Positions 1 through 10,687 of a stretch of DNA of 64,000 nucleotides are shown in pieces. The notes below the pieces were generated by a model, which was not told where the DNA came from, did not search any database, and saw nothing but the letters and a program-made list of their open reading frames with translations. Location: NCBI GenBank assembly GCA_037576215.1, contig JBANDB010000002.1, positions 5,084,001-5,148,000 on the forward strand, written 5' to 3'. A program made the translations under genes and the position numbers. Position 1 is the first letter of the stretch; every line of letters starts with the position of its first letter. The DNA comes from Armillaria gallica (taxonomy: Eukaryota > Basidiomycota > Agaricomycetes > Agaricales > Physalacriaceae).

Positions 1-1193
1 AAGCAACGAAAGCTTAAAAGCAAGGGATTCCTTCGTTTCAATTGGCGGTGGTTGCGTGACTTCCTCCACCTCCTCGTCTCCATCACCAGAGCTTGTCCCG
101 TTCGCCAGCGCATCGTCAGATTTTGGCGGAAGACTTTCCCTCGTTGCCACACTCCCGTTCTCAGATGGTGGATGGTATCCGTTGATGCCGTTTATCATTG
201 GCCCTTTGCCCGGTATTCGTCCTTTCTCTGCAGGGGGTGGAGGATTTCGACGTTCCTCTTCCCATTTTGCCCTCGCACGGACATCTAGATCCTCCTCATC
301 CTCGATGATCTGATCGCCGTCCCATTCCAAACAAACCCCAAACTCTAAATCTTTCACCAAGTCCTCAGCCTCATTGTCTATTTCATGTTCAAACTCCAAA
401 CGCCCAGGAAAGAAACCTTGGATTTCATGGATACCGGGTAAGGAGACAGGACCATGCTTAAGAGGAGGCGGTGGGGTGTCGTTTAAAGCTTGTATTCGCC
501 GTCGTTTGCGCGCCTGGAATTCAGCCGGATCGACATTGAACTGTAAATCCAGTTTCTACATAATTAATAATAAGAGCGGTGAGAAGTAGGTGACGTCGTT
601 GTACTCACCGGTATCGGCCAAGTCTGAGAGTCAATATAGACCTCGTTGTAATGTTTCTCGACCTCCTCTTTCGACCGCGTGCCTATATGCTCGGCTATCT
701 TTTTCCAATTTCCGAAGCCTTGAGTGGCTATACCCTTCAGTAACAACAGTTCCCTGGCCAAACATATATTAGAATAGAGATGTCGAAGATATAAACAACG
801 AACTCATCTGCGCCCCAATCCTCCGAAAATATAGGATACGAATTTATTTCCTAATGATGCCGAACTCAGTACTTGGCAAAATATTCATCATCGGGAAGCG
901 ACGCACGATGACACGGTATGCATGGCCCCGCTTGTGGTGCCGAAATTCTCTTCCTGCACAAAAACAGGGCGGACAGATGTCGACGCCGTCGCCGGGTTCG
1001 CAGAGAGGGTCCGCGCACTTGATGCGCACACTATGTGTGAGGTCGCATCCACAAGAATCGCACGAGTACTGATCTCCTGGTTCATTAACTACGACCCCGT
1101 GGTCATTCAGGGCGACGATGAAGAGATAAATGCCACGCAATACGCACTTATAATGTCGTCGGGTCGGAGGGGCTTTCGCTGCGTTATCGTCAT
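1..1193 (-). CDS. ADA2: SAGA transcriptional adaptor Ada2 (5' part; 3' end beyond window)
   Basis: Adaptor of the SAGA and ADA histone acetyltransferase complexes in the nucleus; binds Gcn5 and presents it to nucleosomes. The start at 1193 gives MTITQRKPLRP, followed after an intron by a ZZ zinc finger (CDSCGCDLT, CADPLCEPG, DICPPCF, about 844-1090), the linker NSYPIFSEDWGADE, and a SANT domain (LLLLKGIATQGFGNW, KKIAEHIGTRSKEEVEKHY) near 600-765. After the intron around 557-609 comes the Ada2 hallmark PGIHEIQGFFPGRLEFEHE, then DNEAEDLVKDLEFG and an acidic, proline-rich stretch to base 1. Four introns with canonical borders restore the frame throughout. The C-terminal SWIRM region is missing only because the window ends. 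Family identity is very secure; exact exon borders are my reading. Confidence 0.95.
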
Positions 1194-2184
1194 TTCGACG
1201 GGCGTCGGAGGTATAAATCGCTGCTCAACGAATACCTAAAGGCCCAGCTGTCGAGCTAATATTCGAGATTCGACGTTGGCATCGTCAGCGTCGACGACGA
1301 CGACGCAGTGGTGGCAAATCGTTACGCTGCCTGTGACGCGTGACAGCGTGCACTGCCACTGCTTAATGTGGCAATGAACGTCGAAGTCGGACGAACAAAT
1401 CGCCGGGTTGCTGACCCCTGTCCGGACTCGCGGATCGTGAACATCTGTTTAACCCATCGCAGTTTTCGGGTTTGTATTCGCCCTCCGACAAAACTGTTAT
1501 CATGTTCCTTGCAGACAATCATTTTATATTCTAAATAAGTACTTACCTTCTTTCCGCTCAAGTTCCTAGATTCTGTACTGGTATGTTATCTTTTCTTACA
1601 TGCCATCTAGCCGGAGAATCTCCTAACTCCGCATTAAGTATCGAGTTATTTCAAGAAAGATATCATGAGATGTTTTCTACACGTTAGTATTACTCAATTT
1701 GGTACGGGCTACGTCAAGTGCCAGACGTACCATACTGAAACGATTTCCAACGCGGATGTAAAACCTTGTGCGGCTTCCCGCTACTCTGAGCTTCGCGGCT
1801 CAGCATTACTCAAGTGTTCTCCCACCAGAACTTCTTCTGTGACCTTCCTCTGAATTCCGACCAGTGCTTCTTTCGATTTGTGGACAAGTACTTCTCATGG
1901 CAGCAGAGTCTGGTCCTGAACACTACGATATGTTTCTTTGCCGCGCATAATCCAAGCGCTTAGGTGCAAAGCTTCTCAAACTCCTTTCAAGATGTCAATG
2001 GAGGTACCAAGCCTTGCCACTGCCAACTGTTTTACACATGCCATCATTCTGTCTTCCATTCGCCACCGCTTAACTTCGCCAAACGCCTTGTACTTTTTAC
2101 AGGAATAAATATCAGGAGGCCTTACGTGTCCAATCCTTCCGTACCCGTGGGCAAAAGGTTTGATACAAGAAGACGCCAACACAC
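1194..2184. other. Intergenic region between ADA2 and the nitrilase
   Basis: Upstream of ADA2 and downstream of the nitrilase. Only short ORFs with no recognisable domain occur on either strand. The longest, minus 1322-1561, has a non-fungal-looking composition and no supporting splice structure. The ADA2 promoter should lie in 1194-1500; no clear TATA box is seen. Confidence 0.5.
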
Positions 2185-3557
2185 TCAATCCTTCTTTAAG
2201 AAGTCTTCTTCGTCAGCATAGGTGACAGGTACCTGTTTCCTGCCATGAACCGCGGTGGATAGCAGGTCAAATCTCGAACTAAAGGCATCTTGAGGCACAT
2301 GTCGCATAAGAAACATTGACGGCTCACTAATTTCCCATAACGTCGGCAACAACTTTATTTTCTGCAATTTTATCGAGAGAAATGTCGGCGTAGATGATAA
2401 CCTCTGCATCCGCATCGACAGGCTCGGTCAGCGCTGAGCCGTCCGGACCGTAGATCTGCATCAGTCAGACGGCAGTCAATTGAAAAAAAAAAAAGGACTC
2501 GGGCGTACTACAGAAAAGCCACCGCCAGGAATTTTGAACCAAGGAAATCCAGTTAATTTCATTCTTTCAGCGCCTTTTTCACTGATGACAGTAGAGGCAA
2601 CGATCCCAAAGCATCCGCCTTCTATGGCTACGAATTGACTCATGCGAGTGCAGGCCTCGCTACTGTAACTGTACGGAGATCCGCCAGTATGAGGGGGAAA
2701 TGCGGCTGGCCACGATGCAACGAAAAGCTGTGGATATTGTGCATACATATGGGTTTTCAACCACGGCTAACAATTAATTAGATGGGGAAATACGACAAAC
2801 AAAGAGACACACTTGGATATGCTCCCAGCAGTTCAGAGAAGCCAGCCTACCGTATGGAGTTTGGACGACATTGTAGATAGATTGGTCTAGGAGCGATGGG
2901 TGGTGCGCTACACGTCGGGAAATACATATACTTACCGTTTCCGTCACCAAAAATGGTCTTTTCGTAATGAGTGGCCTATGCGGATATTTCAGAAATAGGG
3001 CTTCTCGTTGAATGGCATCGGATCTCCACACCTTGAGCTTGCGTCGATGATTTGCGATCTTGCCGTCGGGTGTGATGGTGACTTGAGCAATATAGAGCGA
3101 TCCACCAGCGTGTTCTGCGAACCCCAAAACAACAGTTACGTCAGCTTCACGTACTGCATCTTGAATGCGATTCATTTCCGGTGAATGAATCGAAAGTGCA
3201 TTAGCGTGATAGTCTTTGACGATGGGCTGAGCGGCAATGAAATTGTTAGCTAATGGTGTCCATGGATAGCCTAGGAAATTCCTTGTAATTCTTCTGATAT
3301 TCGCCTCGTAGTTCGGCCTACCTGGAATGAAGAGCTCCGGAAAACCGACGATTTTTGCGCCCTCAGATGAGGCCTCACGTATGATCCGTATAGTTTTATC
3401 GACGCCACCCTGGAGGTCGCACCAAGCGCTAGGTTACAAGTACCATGTCAAACTCTACCACTGGAGTCCTTGGCAAAACATCGTACGGCTCAGCCTGCAC
3501 CGCGGCGACCTTAAATTTGGTCGTATCGGTGTTAGGAGGGTTAAGCGAGAGCGACAT
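2185..3557 (-). CDS. Nitrilase / cyanide hydratase family enzyme, with C-terminal frame break
   Basis: Carbon-nitrogen hydrolase that converts nitriles (or cyanide) to acids, amides or formamide. ATG at 3557 gives MSLSLNPPNTDTTKFKVAAVQ; exons then read AWCDLQGGVDKTIRIIREAS and GFPELFIPG (catalytic Glu), HRRKLK (catalytic Lys), GDGNDQSIYNVVQTPYGRL, and SLNCWEHIQ with the nucleophilic Cys. WLKTHMYAQYPQLFVASWP, MSQFVAIEGGCF and IYGPDGSALTEP follow. Five or six introns of fungal type restore the frame. Near 2327-2332 the frame ends at DVMGN-TAG, while the expected continuation SEPSMFLMRHVPQ to a stop at 2185 sits in another frame; one missing base would join them. The catalytic triad lies upstream of the break, so the enzyme could still fold if it ended at 2327. 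Substrate cannot be told from sequence. Confidence 0.85.
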
Positions 3558-6500
3558 GCCGTGCAAATCAATGTGAGGCAACTATAACATGAAAATCTAA
3601 AGTCGTTAAGCTTTATATACGAGGGTTGCTCAGGTGGATGACTCACGAAATATACCAAAAAAGGGGTTTGAACCTTCTCTTAGCCGTCCAAGCCCACTCC
3701 ACAGTAAGCAGAAGCCATATCAACGTCATTAGTGAGCCCAGTGAAATTGCGCGAGGTTAGCACTAAAGCACTCCAGAAATCGGAACCAAACCGGAACATT
3801 AGACGAACCTTCAATCTGAAGTAGGATTCTGTCACGAAAAGGTATGAAATCGGCTGCAGCGGTATCGGGCACAAGTACTCATTTCGAGTCAAACTTTATC
3901 GCTTGAGCAGTAACGAGCACAGTTAAAGCCCAGGCCAACTGGGGCAGAAGCTGGGAAGGTTTGCACTGCCACTGCAGGGTCAGATCCCGGACCGTCGCAG
4001 CCGTTGTTGTGTTTTCCCACAGCCTCGTCAGTATGTTTGTCGCGTTTTGTTCTCCTCGGATCGCGATCTCACTTGAGTTGCGGGCGTTGGAGACCTGAAA
4101 TGCCCTCTTCAAAAGCGGGTCCTATCTCAGTCTATTTGAAGCTATCTTCAAACTGTTCTTGCGCCTTCAGGTGGCGCCTAGCCTATCCCATCCCATTGGA
4201 CCGTCTACTTCTTCCATTATCAACGTGAGGAAATCCCACACTAGGCGGATCTGGGGACAATAGGTGAACTCCGTATCAGCTGATACAGTGCAATATGGGG
4301 TTAACTATATATAATAGGTCCGCGGCTCCAAGGCCCTCACTTCAAATTCCCTTACTCTGCTAGTTGTACACCACAAAAGCGAACGTCCGATTCAATTGAA
4401 AGGCTCTTTCCCACGTCGGGCAAGCGTAATATAACGCACTTCTCCCCCGATATCTTTTAACACATCGAAATAGCAGAACCATCGTCACGGTGCAACATGA
4501 GGCGAAGTATTCTTCTCGCCGTCTTTCCCGGATGGCACGCTGAAGACTTTCTAGTGATAATGGTCAGGTGGCCGAGATACGCTCATCTGACATACGCGTT
4601 CGCGTAACTGACGCTATTGATACCGTACTGATGTTGCTAATGAGACCGGACAGCTCTGGAAAATTCATCTAAAGTTCTTTTATTTAATTCAATTCGTATC
4701 TGCCGCGCGCGATAATTTCCGTCGTATTTTAATTATCATGACACACATGGGCGATGTGGACATGGCTGCACTGTGTCAAGGTAATCCTATCTATAGACAG
4801 CCGGTTACCGGTGGTATTCGACAGATCCCGCTTCCGCTGAAGATGGTGGTACTCTCGTAGACTCCGCTATGAACCTGGTTTCCAAATATCCATCAAATGG
4901 GCTTGGTTCTGAGTGCGCAGTGAGGTCGCCCATCTGACTCTTTTTGTGCGCTGATCCGATTTCCTCAGCGGGGCTAACCCAAGTCGCTAGATGCTACCGA
5001 CGGCCAGAGTTTCGCTACGCACAGAGTCACAGGCTTATAATTACGCAAGGGACCTTTCTGTAGGTCTAAGAGCTAGCCGAATTTTAGGACTGCATCGTCG
5101 TTCTCTGTGTGTCCTTTGCTTCAAACAGTCTCAGATCGGAGAAGCTAACGCGCTGCAGTGTCGGCATGCCATCAGATACGAGTGTAATTGCTCTCATGTT
5201 GCCGCCTACAGACACCTTCCTCCTTAGCCTGCGAAACGCCCGTAAATTTGATTGAGCTGTGGATCGAGTAACATATCCTCATTAATGTAAGCGCGAGCAG
5301 CGAGAACGGAGTTTTTAACTGAGATGGTGACCTGCGGCCCGCAGCAAGGGGAGAGCTCCTGGGTGTAGATTCGGGCCTCATGGAGGAAGGGTCAATCAAT
5401 CTGTTTCCAGTCGCCTCGGTTACAGATATGATGAGTTAAAAAGTAAGTTCAACCTTTGGTTTCAGTAACAAATTTAATTAACCCCCTGCCTCGCTATAGC
5501 TGCGTGTTTTTACGACTCCCAAACCTAAATAATGGCTTCGTGTCAAGAGAATCAGTCGGATATGAAAATTTGTTCTCCTTTCTGATTATCTTAAAACGTT
5601 TCTCTGCAGTAATTACTACTCTATTCAAGGGCTTCAGATGTTTCGCGATTTCGGTACCGGGGTTAAAGTCAGCAGACTCTCATGAATATCTTCTAATGCG
5701 TTTGTGCGTCTAGACTTTTCGTTATCTACTGTGTCTCATGGTTTCATCGTGTTAGGGTTGTCGACGGTTGCTGAGGATATTTCAGAATTTTGATACGTCC
5801 GAATACACCCCGGCGACGTTATCCTATGATGATATTTTTACCTTCTTCGACGACTGTCGCTTTTGCGTATTCACAGTAGCAGCGATACAGCATTAACAAG
5901 TGTCTCGAAACACCGTACATTGTCGCCCGCAATTTCTCAATGACACTCGAGTATTTTTCGCGACGTTGTTTCCCTGATGTACCTGTCGGTTTTACCATGG
6001 TGTCTGATTAGATTCCGTGCACGCGTGTCCCAGGTCCCAGGTCCCTTCTGGACACGCAGCTCAAGCATGTTTAATCGGTTTCCCGTGTTTTAATCAGTAC
6101 TACTTTGTAGGACTCTACATCCCTCAGTATTTTCCGGCTTATGGACGTCTCAGATTTTCGATAAGTCCGGAAATTTTTCAGCGAGTTGTATGGATGACTG
6201 ATATTATAGCAGGCGCGTCCTTGGCAAAGCGCTCTTCTCTATTTATTAGAGCAAGTTACGGATCAAAAGCCGAGAACCTTAGTGGAATCTGCTTTGAACG
6301 CATCCTTCGATCATTTGCCACTGATGGGCTATCAACACGCTCTTGCAGTCCCGGAAACGAAACGAAGTCAATTTGTGCAGCTTTCGATAGAAATCATATC
6401 TTCCATGTCCCTGATACCCACTAACGTCTTCTGTGGTGGACTGGGCTGAGGGTTATTTTACCTCAAGGCAAGTCACCTAACGCATTGCAACATAAAATGT

Positions 6501-7094
6501 GTCTGGTAATAGCCATTTACACGCGGATTAAACGCCAATCGTAGAGTGTACCCTCGAGGATGCAACGGGTTGTCACCACGAAGACGCCGCACGTCTGCGG
6601 AATCCAGTGGAATCCAAGTTCCATATGTACATTGTGGCAAACATTTATCAGGATCACCGCCTGCTACACACACTTTATTCCCCTTGCGCCAGTCTCAACT
6701 TGCCTTTCGTAGCCGTCATCGACCGTCATATGTCAAATTGTCGTCCCCTTAGGCATAATTGTCCGTATTGAACGTTGATTGAATATATACAGGCTTCACC
6801 CAAAATGGCAAGTTCCGATCACGACCTTGGAACTTGTTGCTTTCAACCTTCCTATTATAGGACCTCGTTTGTCCTCTGAGGCCGCAGGTGTGAACGGTGC
6901 TGCCTCGTCGAAGTGTTCGTGCCTTCGACCCCAGCATTGATTGAAGCATTAGGGCTCACCCCTTGAAATGAAGGCGGTATAAGAACGGTGCATGGAAGTA
7001 TTTCGCCAGGCTTTCCTTTATCTACGACTCCGCACGACTTGCAGTACGCTTTCTTTTCAACTGGTCTCCTAGATTATATCCAACAATTTTATAG
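3558..7094. other. Gene-poor region of about 3.5 kb
   Basis: No ORF here joins into a recognisable protein. The longest is 135 aa on plus at 6017-6424, with no motif or splice structure. A minus ORF at 3879-4112 (77 aa) has no recognisable domain. The only stretch with some protein-like character is minus 6473-6949 (listed separately). A short direct repeat (cccaggt, repeated) lies near 6028-6045. Confidence 0.5.
6473..6949 (-). pseudogene. Possible decayed reading frame, unknown family
   Basis: Two ORFs in the same minus frame (6749-6949 and 6473-6673) are separated by about 75 bases containing three in-frame stops. The upstream part contains DRNLPFWVKPVYIQSTF. The downstream part contains DPDKCLPQC, YGTWIPLDSADVRRLR and NPRVNGYYQTHFML, which reads like globular protein. 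An intron in the middle could also remove the stops, but I cannot place good borders. I do not recognise the family. It may be a relic, an unfinished gene model, or chance. Confidence 0.25.
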
Positions 7095-7298
7095 ATGACA
7101 ACCGACGCATCCTCGCCCCGAAAGGGTTCTGGACCAATTCCACCGAGCCCCAAAATTTTATCTCCTGCGGAAGCTATTGCAGAGGCATGGAAGCGAGAGA
7201 CGGAAGAGAGTAAATCAAGATGGCGGAGGGTTGATGAGGATGTCAAACGACGTTACACAAATCCACATCGCAAAAAGGAGCGCAGAACAAAGCTTTGA
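7095..7298 (+). CDS. Small hypothetical protein (67 aa), charged
   Basis: A short single-exon ORF from ATG to TGA, rich in Pro/Ser at the N-terminus (SPRKGSGPIPPSPKILS) and strongly basic and helical in the C-terminal half (AEAWKRETEESKSRW, VDEDVKRRYTNPHRKK). The helical half vaguely resembles part of an HMG-box helix pair, but it is too short to assign. It lies 178 bases from the C2H2 gene's stop and converges with it. It may be a real small gene, an exon of an unresolved one, or a chance ORF. Confidence 0.3.
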   Translation: MTTDASSPRKGSGPIPPSPKILSPAEAIAEAWKRETEESKSRWRRVDEDVKRRYTNPHRKKERRTKL

Positions 7299-7476
7299 GT
7301 GAGTTGTCCAGATGGTAAGTCACTTGGCTTCTGTCGCTCGATGCACCATCCGACATTCATCAGATATTTGTCCTTGCCTCTGGACACCAACAAAAACGCG
7401 TTATTTATGATATTGTGAGAAGGGAAATTGCACATACCATATAATTGCACCAGGGCGACAATAGAAGGTCCGATAA

Positions 7477-9300
7477 TCAAGGAGCCGGAGGAATGGAAAC
7501 GAGTTCTAGGTCTTCGCCGTTGTCCTCATCGTATTCCCCGTCGTCGTCAAAGTCTCCATCGTCGTCGTCCTCCTCTAGAGCTGCTTCTGCTTCTGCCTGA
7601 GCCTGAGCTGCAAGAGCCGCTCCAGCGATTGCTTGCTCCAGCATTTGAGTTTGCGCATCTGAGAGGCCAAACATAGAGAGCGAATGTGGCTGAGCGTCAT
7701 TAGGGGATACATTTTCACCGCCCTCGTTTATAACAGCCGGAAGAGAGGTGGGTGTCGTTGTGGAAGAAGGTATTGTGGGTGGTTGGACAGGTGATTGAGG
7801 TGCGGTTTGAGACGGAGCAGCCAAGACCACATTTTGCTGTTGTGCGCGAGCAATAACACTCGCAAGCGTCGCTTGGCTACCTGCGGCATCGACAGGCTGC
7901 GACGCCGTCTGCAATGCATTAGCTCCAAGCGCATTGGAGACATGGGCCTGTAAGAGCGGATGCAATGTCAGCACCGTCGTTTGCAGCGCCGATAACACAG
8001 AAGGTTCAATCTCTCCCTCTTCCGTTTCCCCAGCAGCTCCGGACGAATGGCTTGTGGCTATCCCGTTCCACAATTTGGCTCGTTTCTCCTCCCGGGCGCT
8101 ATCTTCATCATCTTCATTTTCTACCTCTATCACCATGGCCCCAATACATGCTTCGCCTTTGGTACCATGGTTTCGGCTGACATTTTGATGTCGCTTAATT
8201 GCGTCCCTACGCGAGAAGATTTTATCGCAACCGGAGCATTTCCAGGCTTTTTTGTCGTGCAATTTAGCGTGCCGTTTCAGATCGTGGTTACGGGCAAATG
8301 AAGCGGGACAGTGTTCGCATCTAAAAGGTCGCTCGACACCATGGATACGTTGGTGCGAACGAAGACTGTAAAGCCGAGAAAATGTCTTTGGACATGCTGG
8401 ACATGGATATACAGCGGTGCCGATGCCATGAAATGAAGAGCTCGTAGGGCCAGCAGATTGGGTGGGTGAATTTTGACCAATTTGGATATCACTGAGCACT
8501 CCAAGGACCTGAATCAGGCCGCCGATCTCCTGGAGGGCATTCATGCCATTTCCTCCGCGTGGAGCTGATGTCACTGAAAAGAGGAATATGTGATGGAGTT
8601 GTAGTTGGACAGAAGCTATGAGAGCCGGTTCAAGGGTGGGCGTAGTAGATGATGCTATTGCATGACTGACAACACCGACGGCCTCTATTACATGAGCATT
8701 GAGGTCGTACTGGACGAATGGTCGCTTCGAGGGCCTAGCATCAGCCTGCAATCCTTCATCCTCCTCCGCTCGCTTCCGCTTGCCTATGTCAAGCTGAATA
8801 GAAGAAGCGTCTGAGTGGCGCAATTTCCCGAACAAAGCCTCCGATCGGGCGAGAGACATCAGAGAGTGATGAAGAGGCATTGCGATTTCCTTTGGAACGC
8901 GTCCGGTCGCGACCGTTGCCTGTAGTATATGGAAGACATTATCCCCCTGCACTCCTGACAAGATGGTGGATTCCAGGGTAGAGCGTCCGAGTGTATCCTT
9001 GTCGAGAAATGCTAAGATTGACCTCATGGTGCCGAGGATGGCTTCTTCCTTCCGAGATAGAGAAACAGTTGGTAGAGGCGCAGGTAAAGGCAAGTCAGGA
9101 GGGGGAACTGCGGCAGCTGCAGCTGCATTGACTCTGTTAATATCAGCCATGAGCTGCTCTCGCAGACGTTGAGCCATTTCCTCTGTCTCCCCATCGAGGT
9201 CTTCATCGTCGTAGTTCTCGTCCTCATCCCACTCTCCATCCTCATCCAAAGGGTCGACTATGTCCTCTAGCTGTGATTCTGTAGTGCCAACATCTGTCAT
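7477..9300 (-). CDS. C2H2 zinc-finger transcription factor, single exon (607 aa)
   Basis: Likely DNA-binding regulator, nuclear. An uninterrupted 607-codon ORF starting at ATG 9300. The N-terminus is very acidic (DPLDEDGEWDEDENYDDEDL), followed by an Ala/Pro stretch. A probable basic nuclear signal KRKRAEEDE lies near residue 174, with SKRPF near 191. Three C2H2 fingers occupy about residues 299-378: CPACPKTF..HQRIH, CEHCPASF..HAKLH and CSGCDKIF..HQNVSRNH. The third has six residues between its histidines instead of the usual three to five. The C-terminal half is low complexity, rich in Ala, Gln, Thr and Pro, ending in a long Asp/Glu block. It diverges from the carrier gene with 172 bases between start codons. 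The target is unknown. Confidence 0.9.
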   Translation of the reverse strand: MTDVGTTESQLEDIVDPLDEDGEWDEDENYDDEDLDGETEEMAQRLREQLMADINRVNAAAAAAVPPPDLPLPAPLPTVSLSRKEEAILGTMRSILAFLDKDTLGRSTLESTILSGVQGDNVFHILQATVATGRVPKEIAMPLHHSLMSLARSEALFGKLRHSDASSIQLDIGKRKRAEEDEGLQADARPSKRPFVQYDLNAHVIEAVGVVSHAIASSTTPTLEPALIASVQLQLHHIFLFSVTSAPRGGNGMNALQEIGGLIQVLGVLSDIQIGQNSPTQSAGPTSSSFHGIGTAVYPCPACPKTFSRLYSLRSHQRIHGVERPFRCEHCPASFARNHDLKRHAKLHDKKAWKCSGCDKIFSRRDAIKRHQNVSRNHGTKGEACIGAMVIEVENEDDEDSAREEKRAKLWNGIATSHSSGAAGETEEGEIEPSVLSALQTTVLTLHPLLQAHVSNALGANALQTASQPVDAAGSQATLASVIARAQQQNVVLAAPSQTAPQSPVQPPTIPSSTTTPTSLPAVINEGGENVSPNDAQPHSLSMFGLSDAQTQMLEQAIAGAALAAQAQAEAEAALEEDDDDGDFDDDGEYDEDNGEDLELVSIPPAP

Positions 9301-9472
9301 AGTGGTGGTGTGTGTACATAGTTGAAGATGAAAACTTGCTATCTAATCGTCTTTGTTTGCACATGCTTGAATCGGAGCTTTCATAGTTTTTTTGACACTT
9401 ACAGCCATGGCGACATTACCGCGATAACCTTCAAGTTGTGCTGTTCTCTACCCTTGCTTCCGCTCCACCACG

Positions 9473-10687
9473 ATGTCGAAGACGATCAAGGACCTCACTG
9501 CTGGTACTGCGGGTGGAATTGCCCAGGTACGACTGCTCCAGCTTGCTAATAGTGCAATATGACTCGAATCGTGACTAGGTCTTAGTGGGACAGCCATTTG
9601 ACATCGTGAAAGTCGTAAGTCATAATTGCTGTAATATCCGGGGACAAAGGAATAAAACGACTGATATGTAAGGGTGCTCGTAGCGCATGCAAACGGCGCC
9701 CAAAGGCACCTATAATGGAATGATACATTGTGCAGGCGGCATTCTTAAAAATGAAGGGCCTTTGGCGTTTTACAAGGTAGTTCACGTTGATTAGCGTTGC
9801 CGTCGAGCTAATATGACGTTGTAGGGCACGCTCACGCCACTCCTGGGGATAGGAGTGTGCGTTTCCATCCAATTCGGCGCTATCGAATATATGAAGCGAT
9901 TTTATGCCGAACAAAATCTTCTGAAAGGGATAGGCGGCGCCGGCGGTGCAAATCTGACTGGATCCCAGCTCGTTATATCTGGTGTTATTGCTGGATTGGC
10001 CAACGGCGTAGTATCGGGTCCCGTCGAACATATCCGTATTCGTAAGTATCTTCCCAACTGAAAGGCTCCTTTTACCATATCCTCTTCAGGTTTACAGACA
10101 CAGCCCGACAAAAACAAGCTGTATTTCGGGCCTTGGGATGCGATCAAGAAGATTTATTCTGCTCATGGAATACAAGGAATTTACAAGGGTCAAGCTGTCA
10201 CTCTTCTTCGTGAAGCTACTGGATATGGCATGTATTTTTTGGCGTACGAGAAACTTGTTCAGCGCGAAATCGCCACCAAGGGCATCAAACGCGACCAAAT
10301 TAATCCGGCCAACGCTGTTCTGTACGGCGCTGCTGCAGGTTACGCGGTAGGCATCGTATTGTGGCGCGGCTCTTTAGGGTACTTACTTTTACTTCCTAGC
10401 TTTGGGCCGTCATTTATCCTATAGACATGATAAAATCCCGGATGCAAACAGACGGTTTCAGCCCCGCCACTGGTCAAAAATATTCATCCACGCTTAACTG
10501 TGTGCGCACAATATGGCGAACGGAAGGAATTAAGGCATTCAGCCGAGGCTTGGGGCCCACATTAATAAGGTTCGTGGCATTATTCAACTTCTGCGAATGT
10601 TGCTAACCTTTCCGTAGGTCTCCCTTTGCAAATGGTGCCACATTTCTAGGGTTCGAAATGGCCAACCGCCTCCTGAATCCTTCGTAA
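9473..10687 (+). CDS. Mitochondrial solute carrier (SLC25), Ymc1/Crc1-like
   Basis: Inner mitochondrial membrane carrier exchanging small metabolites; similarity in order and motifs is closest to yeast Ymc1/Ymc2 and carnitine-type carriers. It reads MSKTIKDLTAGTAGGIAQ, then after introns VLVGQPFDIVKVRMQT (first PxD/E-x-x-K/R signature), FYKGTLTPLLGIGVCVS, SGPVEHIRIRLQTQPD (second), GIYKGQAVTLLREATGYG, LWAVIYPIDMIKSRMQTDG (third), GFSRGLGPT-like AFSRGLGPTLIRS and a final NGATFLGFEMANRLLNPS. Three carrier repeats of about 100 residues each are complete, split by about seven introns. The exon beginning LWAVIYPID starts after TTCCTAG near 10399. Substrate is not determinable here. It shares a short divergent promoter with the zinc-finger gene. 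Confidence 0.92.

Noticed and set aside
6017..6424. 135-codon plus ORF
   Set aside because: No recognisable motif, no neighbouring exons, and composition consistent with chance; not listed as a gene.
9582..10031. 149-codon minus ORF
   Set aside because: Antisense to the mitochondrial carrier exons and introns.
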